NCBI GenBank assembly: GCA_023078685.1
Contig: JALGAS010000004.1
Span: forward strand, 2,232,001-2,296,000
Direction of reading: 5' to 3'
Length of the DNA: 64,000 bases
From: Neopestalotiopsis rosae
Taxonomy: Eukaryota; Ascomycota; Sordariomycetes; Amphisphaeriales; Sporocadaceae
Shown here: positions 45,025-55,684 of the stretch, in pieces
Position numbering within the stretch: position 1 is the stretch's first letter
Layout: the number at the start of each line of letters is the position of its first letter
The notes under the pieces: generated by a model
The model's database searches: none
What the model was told of the DNA's origin: nothing
The model's input: only the letters and a program-made list of their open reading frames with translations
Translations under genes and position numbers: made by a program

Positions 45025-47982
45025 CTAAGCAGCCATAGAGTCGGGATTTTCCTCCGCCTTCTCCTCGAGACTCTCCTCAACTTTATCCCCAGCCTCCAGG
45101 CTTGCCTCGGGCTTCTCTTCAGACTGCTCCTCCGGCCTAGCTTCGGGCAGCACCTCGATCTTCTCGGGCACTGCTTCGGTTTCAATCTTCTCCTCAACCT
45201 CTTCTTCGGTCATCGCCAGAGGTTCTTGGGGCTTCTCCTCCACTTTTTCCTCTGGCTCTGGTACCGGAGCAGCAGGCTCTGCAGCGATGGGTTCCGTTAT
45301 GGTAGCTTCACTAGCTACAGGCTCAGGAATGACGGGCGCGGAGGATGCAGACTCTGTGGGCTCGACGATGGATTGCTCCTGAGGTACATCCACAACTGGT
45401 GGGCTAACCTGCGATGTGTTTTCGTGCTGCTCACTTTCTGTCTTGCCATGGCCGTCGAGTACAGCTTCAAGCCCAGTAAGAAGATCTGGACTTCCGGCTT
45501 CGCGTTCTTGAACCACAGGTGTCGTGTCAGTGGGTTCCGTCAGTAAAGGATTCAAGGGTGGCAAAATCGTCGCCGCCACTGGTTCTTCGGCTGGAGCTGC
45601 TGGCACTTCTATAGATGGAGCGCTGGCAATGTCAGTGATTTCCGTGACTTGCGTAATAGATGAAGGCAATGGCTCCTCTGCTGCCGGTGTGACTTTCTCG
45701 GGCTCTTCTGGTTGCTCGGCTTGCTCAATTTGTTCGGGCTGTTCGGATTGTTCAGGCTGGTCCAGCTGTTCGGGCAGCTGGGCTTGCTCAGGTTGCTGAT
45801 TTTGTTCGGATTGTTCAGACTGATCAAGCTGCTCAGGCTGCTCAGACTGCTCAGGTTGCTGCTCAAGTTGTTGCTCAAGTTGCTGCTCGGGCTGGGCAAT
45901 GTCCATAGGTTCGTCGATTTGCTCAGCTTGTTCAGACTGCCCAATTTGCTCAACTTTCTCGGACTCCTGGACAATGGCCGATGGTGCCTCTTCCATTGCT
46001 GAGTCGTTTTGTTCAGGAGCGGCCGGCGGCGGTACGGATTCCTCCTTCTCAAGGCTCGGCCTGGATGCCTCTCGAATGACAGGTGTCGTAATGAGAGGTG
46101 GCGCAGCCTCCAGAGTTTCTGGCTCATTTTGTGGCGGCACTGCCTCCTCAGTAACGGTAGTCTCTTCAGCCGCAACTGGCGCCTCTGTTGGGATGTCCTC
46201 CTTGGGGGAGATATTTGTCGTCTCGGTCACCTCTTCAACTACAGTATGACCATCACTAGTCTGAACATCTGTTACGACCTTGGTCTCTGAGATGACTTCG
46301 GGCTGCGTTTGACCAACATCGGTCATATCCGTGTCCAAATGATCTCGCGGTTCAGGAGCTGGGATCTCTTGGCTGGCGGTTTCGACGATTGGCGCAATGA
46401 TAGGTTCTACGGACGGCACCGGAGCCGGTAGTGGTTCCGATGACGAGATGGTCTGCACTTCCAAGACTTCAGAGACTGGCGCTGCAATGGCAGGTGTTGG
46501 AGGGGGCGGCCATGTGGGTGTGGCAGTCTCGACAACCGGAGCTGCGGATACTGGAGGCAGAGTGAGAGGTACTGATTCGGTCGGTGATGGAACCAGGACA
46601 TTCTTCAGTGGGCTTCCCTCGTAGACTGGTGAAATGAGGCTGGGAGGTTGAATTGGAGCGACCGCGGCAATGGCAGGAGCCTGAGGCGGCGCACCAACAG
46701 GCTCGTCTGTCGAAATGTCCATTGCATCCGGATTCACCAGGGGAGCGCTAATGGTTGGTGGATCGACCGAAGGCGAGTGCTTCAGCTCGTGATCAGTGCT
46801 GCCCTCCTTTCTTGCTGGCGTTCCCTTTTCGCTTTCGAGGCCCTCGCCATCGTCGTCATCGCCTTCATCACCGTCCTCACCATCATCACCATCGTCATCT
46901 CCATCGTCGTCGTCGTCGCCCTCTGCCATTTCGGTATCCTGGGGTTTGTTGTCGTCACCACCCTCCTGCTTGACGTCCTGACGCTCAGATTAGTAAACGG
47001 AGAAAATGAGATGCTAAAGCAGGCAATTGAACTCACATTGGCAGCACCTTCAGGTTTGACACCTCCGTCTGCCACAGAAACGCCAGAGGCACCCCCGGCC
47101 TGCGGGATAGATGGACCCGGCAATGGCAACTTCTTCTTACGACCTCTGCCGGGGCCCTTGGCTTTCCTCTTGGGCGGTGGGGGTCGTCTCCGCACAGGCG
47201 TTGCGCCCGCGCTTTCGGCGCTTGCGCTGGGTATCGGAGCTTGCACCACTGTTGTCGAAATGATCTCGCCATCGACAGCCTGACCGGCTGCGAGAATGAC
47301 TTCTTGGTTGTAGGGGTTGCCGGCGGCGTCGATGCGACGAACGGTGGCCTTGGTGACGGTAGGGGCCGAGGGGTTCCCGGCAGGCAACGCAGCTGACAGA
47401 GTCACGGTTCCCTTTCTTCTCTTTGCCAAGTGGGAAATGGTAGGACCTTCGGCGTTACGCGGGACCTGTTTCCACACCTTGACCATGTATCCCTTTGTGC
47501 TGAGGTCCTCCTCCTTTTTATCCGACTTCTCTGGCGCAGCGTCCCCATCGGCCTCTTCTTCTTCAGCCGGTGCTGGGCGCTTGTACAGCCGTCCGGATCG
47601 CGCTGCTCGTAGAAGCTCTTGTGTATGCGTCGGGAGAAGATGTGAATCCTTGGGCATGCCGTGGGGTAGTTCGATGGCCCAGATGTCATTCTTCTGGGTG
47701 GTCTCGAGAGGAGCTGGTGGCGCAATGTTTACCCATTCTTGCCTCCATTGGCGAACAGGAAGACCTGATAGATTACGATAATTGTCAGAATTGGATCACT
47801 TTAGGAATGCGACAACAGGGGAGACATTGTATTGCATACCTTCAAAGTCGTCATGCTCCTGATACCCAGCTCGGTTACCACGCCGGGTCTGGGTATGGGC
47901 TCGCATCTATTTACAAGTTCAGCACATCGCAACTTCCATTGGTGATTCTCTCTTCCTCGGCTGTACTCACAGTCGGCGCCAT
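45025..47982 (-). CDS. Conserved fungal protein with long acidic, Glu/Pro/Gln-rich tail
   Basis: Four exons (47982-47971, about 47906-47840, 47764-47037, 46977-45025) give about 919 residues. The N-terminal 200 residues look folded and conserved: [76 protein letters not shown] and [20 protein letters not shown] basic, Pro/Lys-rich stretch ([20 protein letters not shown]) follows, then a tract almost entirely Asp/Gly/Glu, and a tail of more than 500 residues dominated by Glu, Pro, Thr and Gln, including QPEQ/QSEQ repeats. The basic motif suggests a nuclear or chromatin-linked protein, but I cannot name a function. The conserved block and phased introns make it a real gene. Confidence 0.82.
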
Positions 47983-49145
47983 GGTTTAAGGTGTAAGGAA
48001 GTGGCTTCGGGATGGCAAAAGCTTTGAGGCAACTCGTGCTCATCGAGTCTCGGCGCAAAGAGGCCGGCGAATCAGGCTGCACTGCAAGTATTCACAGGGC
48101 ACTGGGACGGTATAGGACGGAGTATAATGTGGTATACTGAGCGATCCTGAGAGGGAAAATATGCCTTGTGACGAAATTCAATGCCTCGCAGATGTGCTTG
48201 TCGGCAATTGAATGGATTAGTCGCGATGTGTATTTCACGGCTAGGTGTGTTTCGCGCCTGTAGCAATGGACGAACGAGTCGCGAAACCACTGACCTTCAA
48301 TGTTGGCGGCTGGCTGTCGTGCACGGACTGTCAAACAGTCCGTGCACTTATGCACTCAGCTGCTGCACTGAACTATGAGGGCAAGTGTCTCTCCATTATG
48401 TGCGTGTATATATTCTCAATACATGCTGAGAGACCATAATTTCTAATTGAAATTTCGTCGAATCTTTCAAATATAACAACTAGGACCGCGTTAGATCGCT
48501 CAGCACGCCCATCAGAAGTTATGACTGACGGTAGTCAGTAGTACAAAGGTGGAGTATAAGGAAGCTTTGGTCCAAGTAATATCGGGGACGCTGCCCCAGA
48601 GTGATCGTCTTTGGGGCATTATAGATTTCTAAGCGCCATGCTTGTATTCAAGTACAGACATAGCCATCTTGAAGACCGTAACTCCCGTAACTTACCGAAT
48701 TGCAAGTCTGCTGCGTGCGGTTCAGCAACCATGTGCGGTGGACTTGGATGAAATGTGCTCAGTTACTATATCGGACAGTTTCACTTAACGTGGTCAAATC
48801 TAAACGAGCTGCAGTGATCAGATGCAATGATGGCCATGATTTATACGTATTAAAGTTGATTAAGAGAAGACCGTCGAGGTGGATATCCGACATTCTCAGT
48901 CTACCACGCAAGACGATCTCTCCGCAAATTGCTCGTGAGTGGAGGCGGCAAGCCTTTCCTATAAAAGCCCATAAGACCATTGCCGGCGTAACTGTACATT
49001 TCCTTGTCATATGGTACAACATAGTGGTGGCGAGAGACGAGACCAGAAACTTTTGTCTCACGACGTCTCGGGAAACCTAGACTCTCCTCGAGGCGGTTTA
49101 ATCCCAACTGCAAGGTGTTAGCATTCCGAATGCTCTTTCCCCACG
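47983..49145. other. Intergenic region with a perfect 13-bp hairpin
   Basis: 1.16 kb between the acidic protein start and the ISD11 stop. Short frames only. Contains the inverted repeat listed at 48319-48347. Confidence 0.5.
48319..48347. repeat. Perfect 13-bp inverted repeat with 3-nt loop
   Basis: GTGCACGGACTGT, loop CAA, then ACAGTCCGTGCAC. It is not next to a gene end, being about 340 bp upstream of the acidic-protein start codon. A regulatory palindrome, cruciform or structured RNA is possible. Confidence 0.7.
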
Positions 49146-49844
49146 TCAAGATTTGTGAACGTACCCAGTATCCTTTTGCCTGGCGATACCTCCAGACTTG
49201 CCTGTTTGCTTCCCCTGTAACACATCTCAGTATGACCGTCTTCAGCTGTGTCTTCGGACCATCAAGTCTCCAGTGCGGTTCGACCGAGTTCTGGCGCTCG
49301 AGTGGCAAAGAGGGGGAAAACGTACCGACAAACCTCCACTTTCCACCACTAACCGGTCCATCTGGTAAAACTGACTAATGGTCGTTTGGCGCTTCATCAT
49401 GGCGAGCTCCTTGAGGCCCTTTTGCAGCAGCTCCTGTATCTGTCTCGGGTCCTCGACGCGCTCGTGTTCCCGGAAGGCGTCGCGCGTCCGCCTGCGTGCG
49501 TACTCTCTAAAGTTGTATTCGCCAAAGTGGCTGCCTTGTCGGAGAAGCTGGCGGTACTGTTGGGAATTTGCGCATCATGTCAGCTTCAGTTGCGCTATCA
49601 ACGTGTTTCTCCCCCATCAATGCTCTCTGAATGGATACGCGGGCTTCGATGAGCCCCATCCCTATCCTAATTGACCATCCTGCGACATTGACCCGCTGCA
49701 AAGCTTGAACAAGCAAAGTCCTCCCGCCGCAGGATGTCAAGTTCCCGAGGGAGGTCGAAAAGTATGGCAGCGTAATGGAGGGCCACTCACCAGCGACCTT
49801 GCCTGCTGTGGCAACTCGCCCTTGAGGGCCGAAACAACCGACAT
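49146..49844 (-). CDS. isd11: Isd11 (LYRM4), LYR-motif partner of cysteine desulfurase
   Basis: Exons 49844-49791, 49556-49326 and 49214-49146 give 117 residues. Splicing the first intron (234 bp) creates the LYR motif: [20 protein letters not shown]. It is followed by [20 protein letters not shown], then [20 protein letters not shown] and the family end [22 protein letters not shown]. This matches fungal Isd11 closely. Isd11 binds the mitochondrial cysteine desulfurase Nfs1 (with acyl carrier protein) and is essential for iron-sulfur cluster assembly. A final short intron after QKDTG is possible, so the last six residues are uncertain. Confidence 0.93.
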
Positions 49845-50834
49845 TGCTCTTAGTTGTTGCTTCTTGGCTGTTCAGTGTCTGTACGGCCGGTGGTCGGCGG
49901 AGCGGAAGTTTTGTATTTTTGCAGCGGAAGATCCTGGCGGAACTCGGTCGCAAAAGGTTGTTGGTGATTGCGCAAATCGCAGGAAACGCGGGCACTTCAA
50001 ACAGAACAGACAGGACAAATCTCGAAATCCTCGATACTGTTTGTTGGTTGGTTGGCCGGTTGGTCGGTTTGCGTTGCGTTGCTGAAGAATGACTTGGGCT
50101 ACTTCGGCTGGTCGCCCCAGAAAAAGAATGATGAAAGCTAATGACCTAACCTAGCTCTCCCTCAATGGTAAGTTCCGGGTCGGCCCAAAAATTGCGGTCG
50201 CCGATGGATAAAAGCCCGGTACGGCCGGTAATAAACCCACGGCCGAGCGACAACTGCGGACATAGTGTGTCGTCCTGGCAAAGCAAAACACACAAGACAA
50301 GGATTCAATCTTTTGCGTTATTCTTGGTGTTGGATAGTTGTGTAATCAAAGGCAAATACAGTTGCAGAAAGGTCAAGAAATGGCACGGGTGGGCTTTTTG
50401 TATTTTCTACAATAAGATCTTTGTCAAAGTCAACAGGGACGTACTTTTATTAGCATTCTCCCTGTTACCTTGCCTTCCCTGCCCGATAGGTGGCGTGATA
50501 AATAATAATCGTATGATTTCGGCTGTCCGCAGAAACGATTGTCTCGTAAGCTATTGCGCCAATGCCATTGAAGGACTGAAGATACGATATACTTTCCTCA
50601 TAATTGACTATTCAGATTTATTCATATCATAGTACACGAAAAGTAAGATCAGGTTCATAGAAGTAGGAGAGCACTTATACATCCATGCAATTACGCTACG
50701 GGCAGCGTCGTCTTCTCATGGGAATCGCTGATCAGCACCAGACCTTGGACCATAGCATACCACGATGAAGTTTGTGGTCTTGAACTTTCCAAAACATCGA
50801 CTTAAGCGTCCATGATTGAGCAGGTACTCATAGA
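49845..50834. other. Intergenic region, no gene seen
   Basis: About 1 kb between the ISD11 start and the end of the zinc-knuckle extension. A minus-strand frame here is the ISD11 leader read in another frame. The GTTG/GGTTGGCC-type repeats near 50040 are short. Confidence 0.45.
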
Positions 50835-51356
50835 TCATGGTCTGGAATTGACCGTGCTCTCCAAGAAAAGCCTTGCTTCTGGGCTTGCTATCTTGATTAT
50901 TCTTCGTAGGAGGGCCTTGTCTTTCTTTGCATCTTGCCACAACCTCCTTAATTGATACTTCAAGTGAGTTCTGTACTTCTTGTCCACTTCTTCGTCATTC
51001 AGGTAAACTCTCGGATCGCCTAGCATAAAGCGGCACTCTTCCAGCTGATGGTTTACCCGGTGACACGCCAGGCATGTTCCCTTCCTTGTTGGGCGTTCTT
51101 GAGGCAGCCTTGAATCAGGTTCCTGAGGCAGTCTTGGATTACTCTTTCGAGCATTGCCAACACTAGGCCTGTTCCTGAAACCTTTTCTCGTATTTGGAGG
51201 AGTGGACAAGTGAGAGCGAATAAGCTCACGAGCACTACGACTCGGCTTGACTGTCGATTTGGCTGTTGAAGGCTCGTTCAGCCCGACGCCAGGATTCTCT
51301 CTTTCCATATTGAAGCCAACTCTCGATCTTTCTGTTTCGGCGACACATTTGGACTT
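50835..51356 (-). CDS. In-frame post-stop extension with CCHC zinc knuckle
   Basis: Continues in the same frame directly after TAG 51359-51357: 173 sense codons to the next stop. It contains a basic, Ser/Pro/Arg-rich linker, a repeat PQEPDSRLPQERP, and a zinc knuckle CLACHRVNHQLEEC (CX2CX4HX4C), then a basic helix region (KKYRTHLKYQLRRLWQDAKK). A chance open frame of this length is unlikely (about 0.0002 for random codons). If read through with Trp at the TAG, the joint protein is 620 residues. It could also start on its own at ATG 51308, 48 bp after the stop, as a separate 157-residue gene. Confidence 0.55.
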   Translation of the reverse strand, partial: KSKCVAETERSRVGFNMERENPGVGLNEPSTAKSTVKPSRSARELIRSHLSTPPNTRKGFRNRPSVGNARKSNPRLPQEPDSRLPQERPTRKGTCLACHRVNHQLEECRFMLGDPRVYLNDEEVDKKYRTHLKYQLRRLWQDAKKDKALLRRIIKIASPEARLFLESTVNSRP

Positions 51357-51365
51357 CTAGTCCTT
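51353..51365 (-). other. Stop-codon hairpin in the zinc-finger gene
   Basis: The minus strand reads AAGGACTAGAAGTCC (51365-51351), the same 15 nt, in the same reading phase, as at 41665-41679. The hairpin is GGACT, loop AGA, AGTCC. Confidence 0.6.
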
Positions 51366-52754
51366 GGATGTGCTGGGGACATCATTGTATGTTCCGCCCA
51401 GTTTGTGAGCCCACTGCTTCACGGCATCATCCAGAGGAATCCAATGATCCTCGATCCTCTTAGCTCGGTAACGCGAGCTGTCTGAAGATGTATATGCAAG
51501 ATCCTTCTCATCTTCGCCTATTTCGCCGCCCGCCTCGCGCTTAGGGACGTGAACGTTCTCCCTGTGGGCCTGGAAATTGTCATCGAAACATTTCAAGGAA
51601 CAAAAGTAGGTTTCGACTTTGTGGTCCTCAATACATTCTTTGCAGAATCCTGATGCATGCATCTCGGCCTCAGACTCTTCCGATTGTTTGAAACCATCTC
51701 CGCCGGCACATGCGTGACCAGCTTTGGCTCTATGCGGCAACTAGCAAAGTGTTAGCTGGAGGTTCAGCAGCCGGGATCCGAAATTTCGAGCACTTACGAT
51801 TCCGCTTTGCCAGCATTCATCTGAGCAGAAGTATGTAGAAGAGCATTCCGGGAAGCCATAAAGCTCATTGAGCGTGACACACAAAGGACAGTAATGCAAA
51901 GACTGAGTGTCTAGGACGCCATCGCACTTTGCGCACGGTGGAAGGTCGTACTCTTGAGCGGCCGCGGCTGCGGCTCTGAGCCTGTCCTGCTTCGCTTTGG
52001 CCTTTTTGGCTTTGGCGGCGTCATTGGCTACCTTTGCCCTCGTCAACTCAACCTTTCTCTTCTCGAAAAACTGCTGTCGCTCTTTTCTGTCGCCATGAGA
52101 CTGGCGATCGCGGACCATGAGAGTGATGACTTCCGACACGCTCGTGCCGGCACGCACCAGGTCGATATACTTTTGGCACTTGGTGGCGCTCTCTGGGTCA
52201 TTCTTGGTCTGGAAAAGAGTCTCGATGTAGATGTCAATCTTGGCCTCGGGAGACGTAGTCGCACTAATCCTGGCCATGAAATCATGGAACACCTTTTCGC
52301 TGTCCATCTTGTCATTGCTGAGGACTGTTTGTAGCTCCGAGATGAGCTGCGGGACGGGTTTCTCTTGGTCGTTGAGTAACGCCTTGATATCTTCCGGGCG
52401 ATCAGTGGCCGAGGCGAGCCCGAGATTTTTGAGTTTCTCGCGCACCCAGTCAATCTTTTCCGTCTGTATTCGCTGCTCAATGGCGCCAATAGTAGCCTTC
52501 TTCTCCAGGGCTTGAGCGAACATGGTGTCAAGCTCCTGGAGAAACACGCGCCGGCCAGAGAACCATTCCTTGGTTGATGAATTGAGGTAGCGATCCCTCA
52601 TGCGATTGACCACCCGCGGCCAACATTCTTGACACAGGAAAACATGACGCTGCTTGTGCTCTGTGACACACCGTTCCTTGTCGGCCTCTACCGCCTTGAC
52701 TAGAGTCTCGTGCTCTTTTTTAGACGACAAGATGTCGTCCCAGATCTCGCCCAT
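51357..52754 (-). CDS. Zinc-finger protein, stop-terminated form (446 residues)
   Basis: Two exons (52754-51798 and 51740-51357) give 446 residues. It starts MGEIWDDILSSKKEHETLVK and has an N-terminal Cys/His pair region (VFLCQECWPRVVNRMRDRYL). A helical middle and a basic Ala/Lys-rich segment follow. Near 290-385 there are repeated Cys pairs: PPCAKCDGV, YCPLCVTLNELYG, YFCSDECWQSG, then FCKECIEDHKVETYFCSLKC. This pattern resembles MYND/HIT-like treble-clef fingers; I cannot assign a named family. It ends STSKD then TAG, but the frame continues open for 173 sense codons (50835-51356). The TAG context is identical to that in the HMG-box gene. The frame extends upstream of MGEIW to 52883, so an upstream start cannot be excluded. 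Confidence 0.78.
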
Positions 52755-53483
52755 CTTGAAAACAGTAGTCGCCGATTCAGAGGTGCGTCTGCTTGATTTA
52801 TTGATCCTCTTGTGTCTGCGTTGACCTAAGTATATCTTAGTGATCAGGAATAGGCAAGTTTGTTTTGGTGTGGCAAACAACATACAATGAGGATGAGAAA
52901 CAGCCTTTCAAAATGTACTCGGAATGATGCAATATGTCTGCCTATTCAGATCCAAATTGACACTAAGAAACTGAAACAATGAGATTTATTACAGATTCTG
53001 GTTGGTTGTTATGGGTGCAAGCTGTATTGGTAAAAGTGGTGATGCGAAAGAAGTTCCAACACTTTCCTTATGTATGTACCTCTGAGGCTGCTGCACATTG
53101 ATGTGGGAACTCATCACGCAGTGCAGGTTTGACAGAGGCCGGGTAAGGTTCAAGCCCCCAGCCACAGGGACTTGGCAACCCTTGAACCTGCCTAGCAAAG
53201 AGACCTAACCTTACATTTATTAGGTACATACCTGGATTCTGGGGACACCCACCCAGCACCTACTATGTATATTACAAGGTATCCGACCGGGCTATCGATG
53301 GCCTGAAGAGCCTGCCTACTGACCTTAGGTACATAACATTCGCACCTTAAACCACTTCACTCAACCTTGCACCTTCACACATTATTTCAAAGCTGCGCCC
53401 ATTCTCTCCACAACAAGACATCGCAACCAAGAAACTCTTGTTCGAACCCGTCCGCTCTTTACTGCTAGCAGAACCTCAACAAC
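52755..53483. promoter_or_regulatory. Divergent promoter region, zinc-finger gene / SF3b5
   Basis: 0.73 kb between divergent starts. No separate gene or binding site recognised. Confidence 0.4.
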
Positions 53484-53812
53484 ATGGTAAGTCAGTGGCC
53501 GGGAGAGTTTTAGCTTTCATCACTGCCGGAATGCGCTACTGACGCGATTGCGCAAAACAGGCCGACAAACTGCGAATCCAGCACGAACTCGAGCGCCTGC
53601 AGGCCAAGTACATTGGAACTGGTCACCCCGACACCAGCTCTTGGGAATGGCGGACCAACATCTCGCGCGACACTTATAGTAGCATCGTTGGACACCCGCC
53701 CATGCTTGCATACCACGCGCTGGCCCAGGGAGAGCCCAGCGCAAAGGTGCGCGCGCAGTATATCCGGAAAATGGTGCAGCCTTGTGGACCGCCACCGCCG
53801 AGAGAGGAATGA
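53484..53812 (+). CDS. Splicing factor 3B subunit 5 (SF3b10/Ysf3)
   Basis: Exon 1 is the ATG alone (53484-53486), followed directly by GTAAGT. Exon 2 is 53561-53812. The product is 84 residues: MADKLRIQHELERLQAKYIG, TGHPDTSSWEWRTNISRD, MLAYHALAQGEPSAKVRAQY and MVQPCGPPPPREE. The YIGTGHxDT and MxQPCGPP motifs are diagnostic. The protein is a small component of the SF3b complex of the U2 snRNP, which recognises the intron branch site. A start codon forming its own three-base exon is unusual but does occur in small fungal genes. Confidence 0.95.
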
Positions 53813-54235
53813 TGACGGGTGGCAACAGAGCAGGTTGGAAGAAGATGATGACGAAGACAAAGCTGTGTCCATATCGCCCAGATACCCAATGACTTTCAAA
53901 GGTTATGCAGGGTTCGAATGTCGAAACGGAAGATGCGTGTAAGGATCGGCCAGCTTGGTTCTCTGTGAGCTGCGTCGGCTCAGACTTCAACAAACAATGA
54001 CTCGAAATGAAGGATGGGTATGTCAGAGAACTACTTCCAGTGCCATTGTTATGAATACGATGCAGACAGGACTGATATCATTATCATCAAGCTCGCGCAG
54101 TCCTCCTAGGACATCCCATTCTAATGTTTAGTCACGATGCTCACATACCTTCTAATGGAGCATACCATTTTGCCTCAACGCCAGCCTTAACGCGCTTTGC
54201 CAGACCTGTTACGCCTACCAAGACCACAACCGCAA
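53813..54235. other. Intergenic region between convergent genes
   Basis: 0.42 kb with the 3' ends of SF3b5 (+) and NSE3 (-). Nothing else seen. Confidence 0.5.
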
Positions 54236-55212
54236 TTATTCTCTATCTGCGCCGTTCTCTCCTCCCTCATCTTCAGGGAGCGCTGCACCACCTTGAAGCC
54301 CGAGACTCTTGTTGATTCTCTTATTGAGATCTCGCGGTATATCCGTTTTCCAGACCTCCTTAACAAATGCGGCAATACTCTCGGGAGGCACCTCGACCTT
54401 GCCCCTCGTGCCTACATGCCAAGTTATGGTGTCCTCGTCGCCCTCTGCCTTCTCAATTGCCTTTTCGAGATATCCTTGTCGCACCAGCTTGACGAGGACG
54501 TTCTCAGTCTTGTCAAACGGCAGATTCCTGTCCGCATTCATTCTGCCGAGATAGTCAAAGAATTTGACATTACTCAGCTCGCCGCCGTTGAGAGCGATGA
54601 GTGCAATGACAAATGTGTAGAAGCCAGTGTATTCAGCCTCCTCCGAAGAGCTAGGAACTCGTGATGGGGTAATGATGGATGCGGTCTTGTAGGCGGCAGG
54701 TAAAGTCGAAACGAGAATATATGTTTTTGACGATGCTGTGCCTTGCGCGGCGGCCTGTCTCTGGGTTGCGCTCTGTTCTATAGCCTCGAGTCAGCATAAT
54801 AAAACATACCAAAGTAAAATCGCCCAAAAAACGCACTTTGCTTCTCTCTCAACGTCCGCTTCTCTTTGACAGGAAGCTCGACCATCTCCATTCCAAACAC
54901 CCGCCGCAGACTCAGCTGGGCGCCGTCAAAGACCTTCTTAAAAGCTCGAGGATTGTTGCCCAGCACCTTATCTCTGATACCATCCCTTCTGATTGGTATT
55001 CTTGCATATTCGCATGCAAGTGCGTATCGAACCAGCTTTTTGATCAGACCAGCCTCGTCGCTTGCGCCAGCCATGTCGACGTCTCCGTCCTCATCCACCT
55101 CCTCGTCATCCTCGTCCTCCGAGTCCTGGCGTCTCGACTGTATGCGGCGGGGCTCGGCTTCCTCTTCATCGTCGGAGTCTCGTCGCCGTCTTCGTTGGGT
55201 TTGGGGCGGCAT
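54236..55212 (-). CDS. nse3: Nse3, MAGE-domain subunit of the Smc5-Smc6 complex
   Basis: Two exons (55212-54837 and 54777-54236) give about 305 residues. The N-terminus is basic then acidic (MPPQTQRRRRRDSDDEEEAE). The MAGE domain follows: LIKKLVRYALACEYARIPIR, RDGIRDKVLGNNPRAFKKVF, LSLRRVFGMEMVELPVKEKR, and in exon 2 KTYILVSTLPAAYKTASIIT, YTGFYTFVIALIALNGGELS, FFDYLGRMNADRNLPFDKTE and VLVKLVRQGYLEKAIEK. Nse3 binds DNA and the ubiquitin ligase Nse1 in the Smc5/6 complex for DNA repair. The donor GTGCGT at 54836 gives a 59-nt intron; a later GTATGT donor would leave only 32 nt and is unlikely. Confidence 0.9.
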
Positions 55213-55684
55213 TGCGATGGTAATGAAGGCTTGACTGCTTGTGATTCTAGCGCTTGTTTTAAGTATGTGAATAAGAACCAAGATTCGCAAATAGCAGTTT
55301 TCATATAGAAATTGTATTATGGAACATGAAAGACTCAGAATGGTAGTGTTTAGGATTGCCCAGGGCAAAGCGCATTGGTAGCGACGTGGGGTCCGCCTAT
55401 TGTGACTAGAATAATTGATAGCTGCAGCAACAGCTACCAGTACCGAACTACGTACCTACCTAGCGACGCGCTTTTGCTTAATTGAATCGCGTCTCGGTCC
55501 GGAGAATCCACTGCCCGCCGTCGCTTCCCCGGCCCCAGCAGATTGCCTAATCGGGTCTATGGTCGCAAAAAAGTTCTAAGCTCATTATCTCAATCCATTT
55601 GTATAATATACTCCCGGACGTCATTGCTGCGTGCCAAATGTCACCACTTGACCGGACGTTACATTCGTCCTCTCATCTCTATTC
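55213..55684. promoter_or_regulatory. Divergent promoter region NSE3 / SLS1
   Basis: 472 bp between divergent starts. No defined element recognised. Confidence 0.45.

Noticed and set aside
49507..49995. 162-codon minus-strand frame overlapping ISD11
   Set aside because: It runs through the ISD11 leader and first intron in another frame; the LYR-containing spliced product is the real gene.
53905..53920. GGTTCGAAT-like B box in the SF3b5 3' region
   Set aside because: No A box at the right distance, no T-arm pairing and no terminator.
54778..54836. 32-nt intron in NSE3 from the GTATGT donor
   Set aside because: Too short for a fungal intron; the upstream GTGCGT donor gives a normal 59-nt intron in the correct phase.
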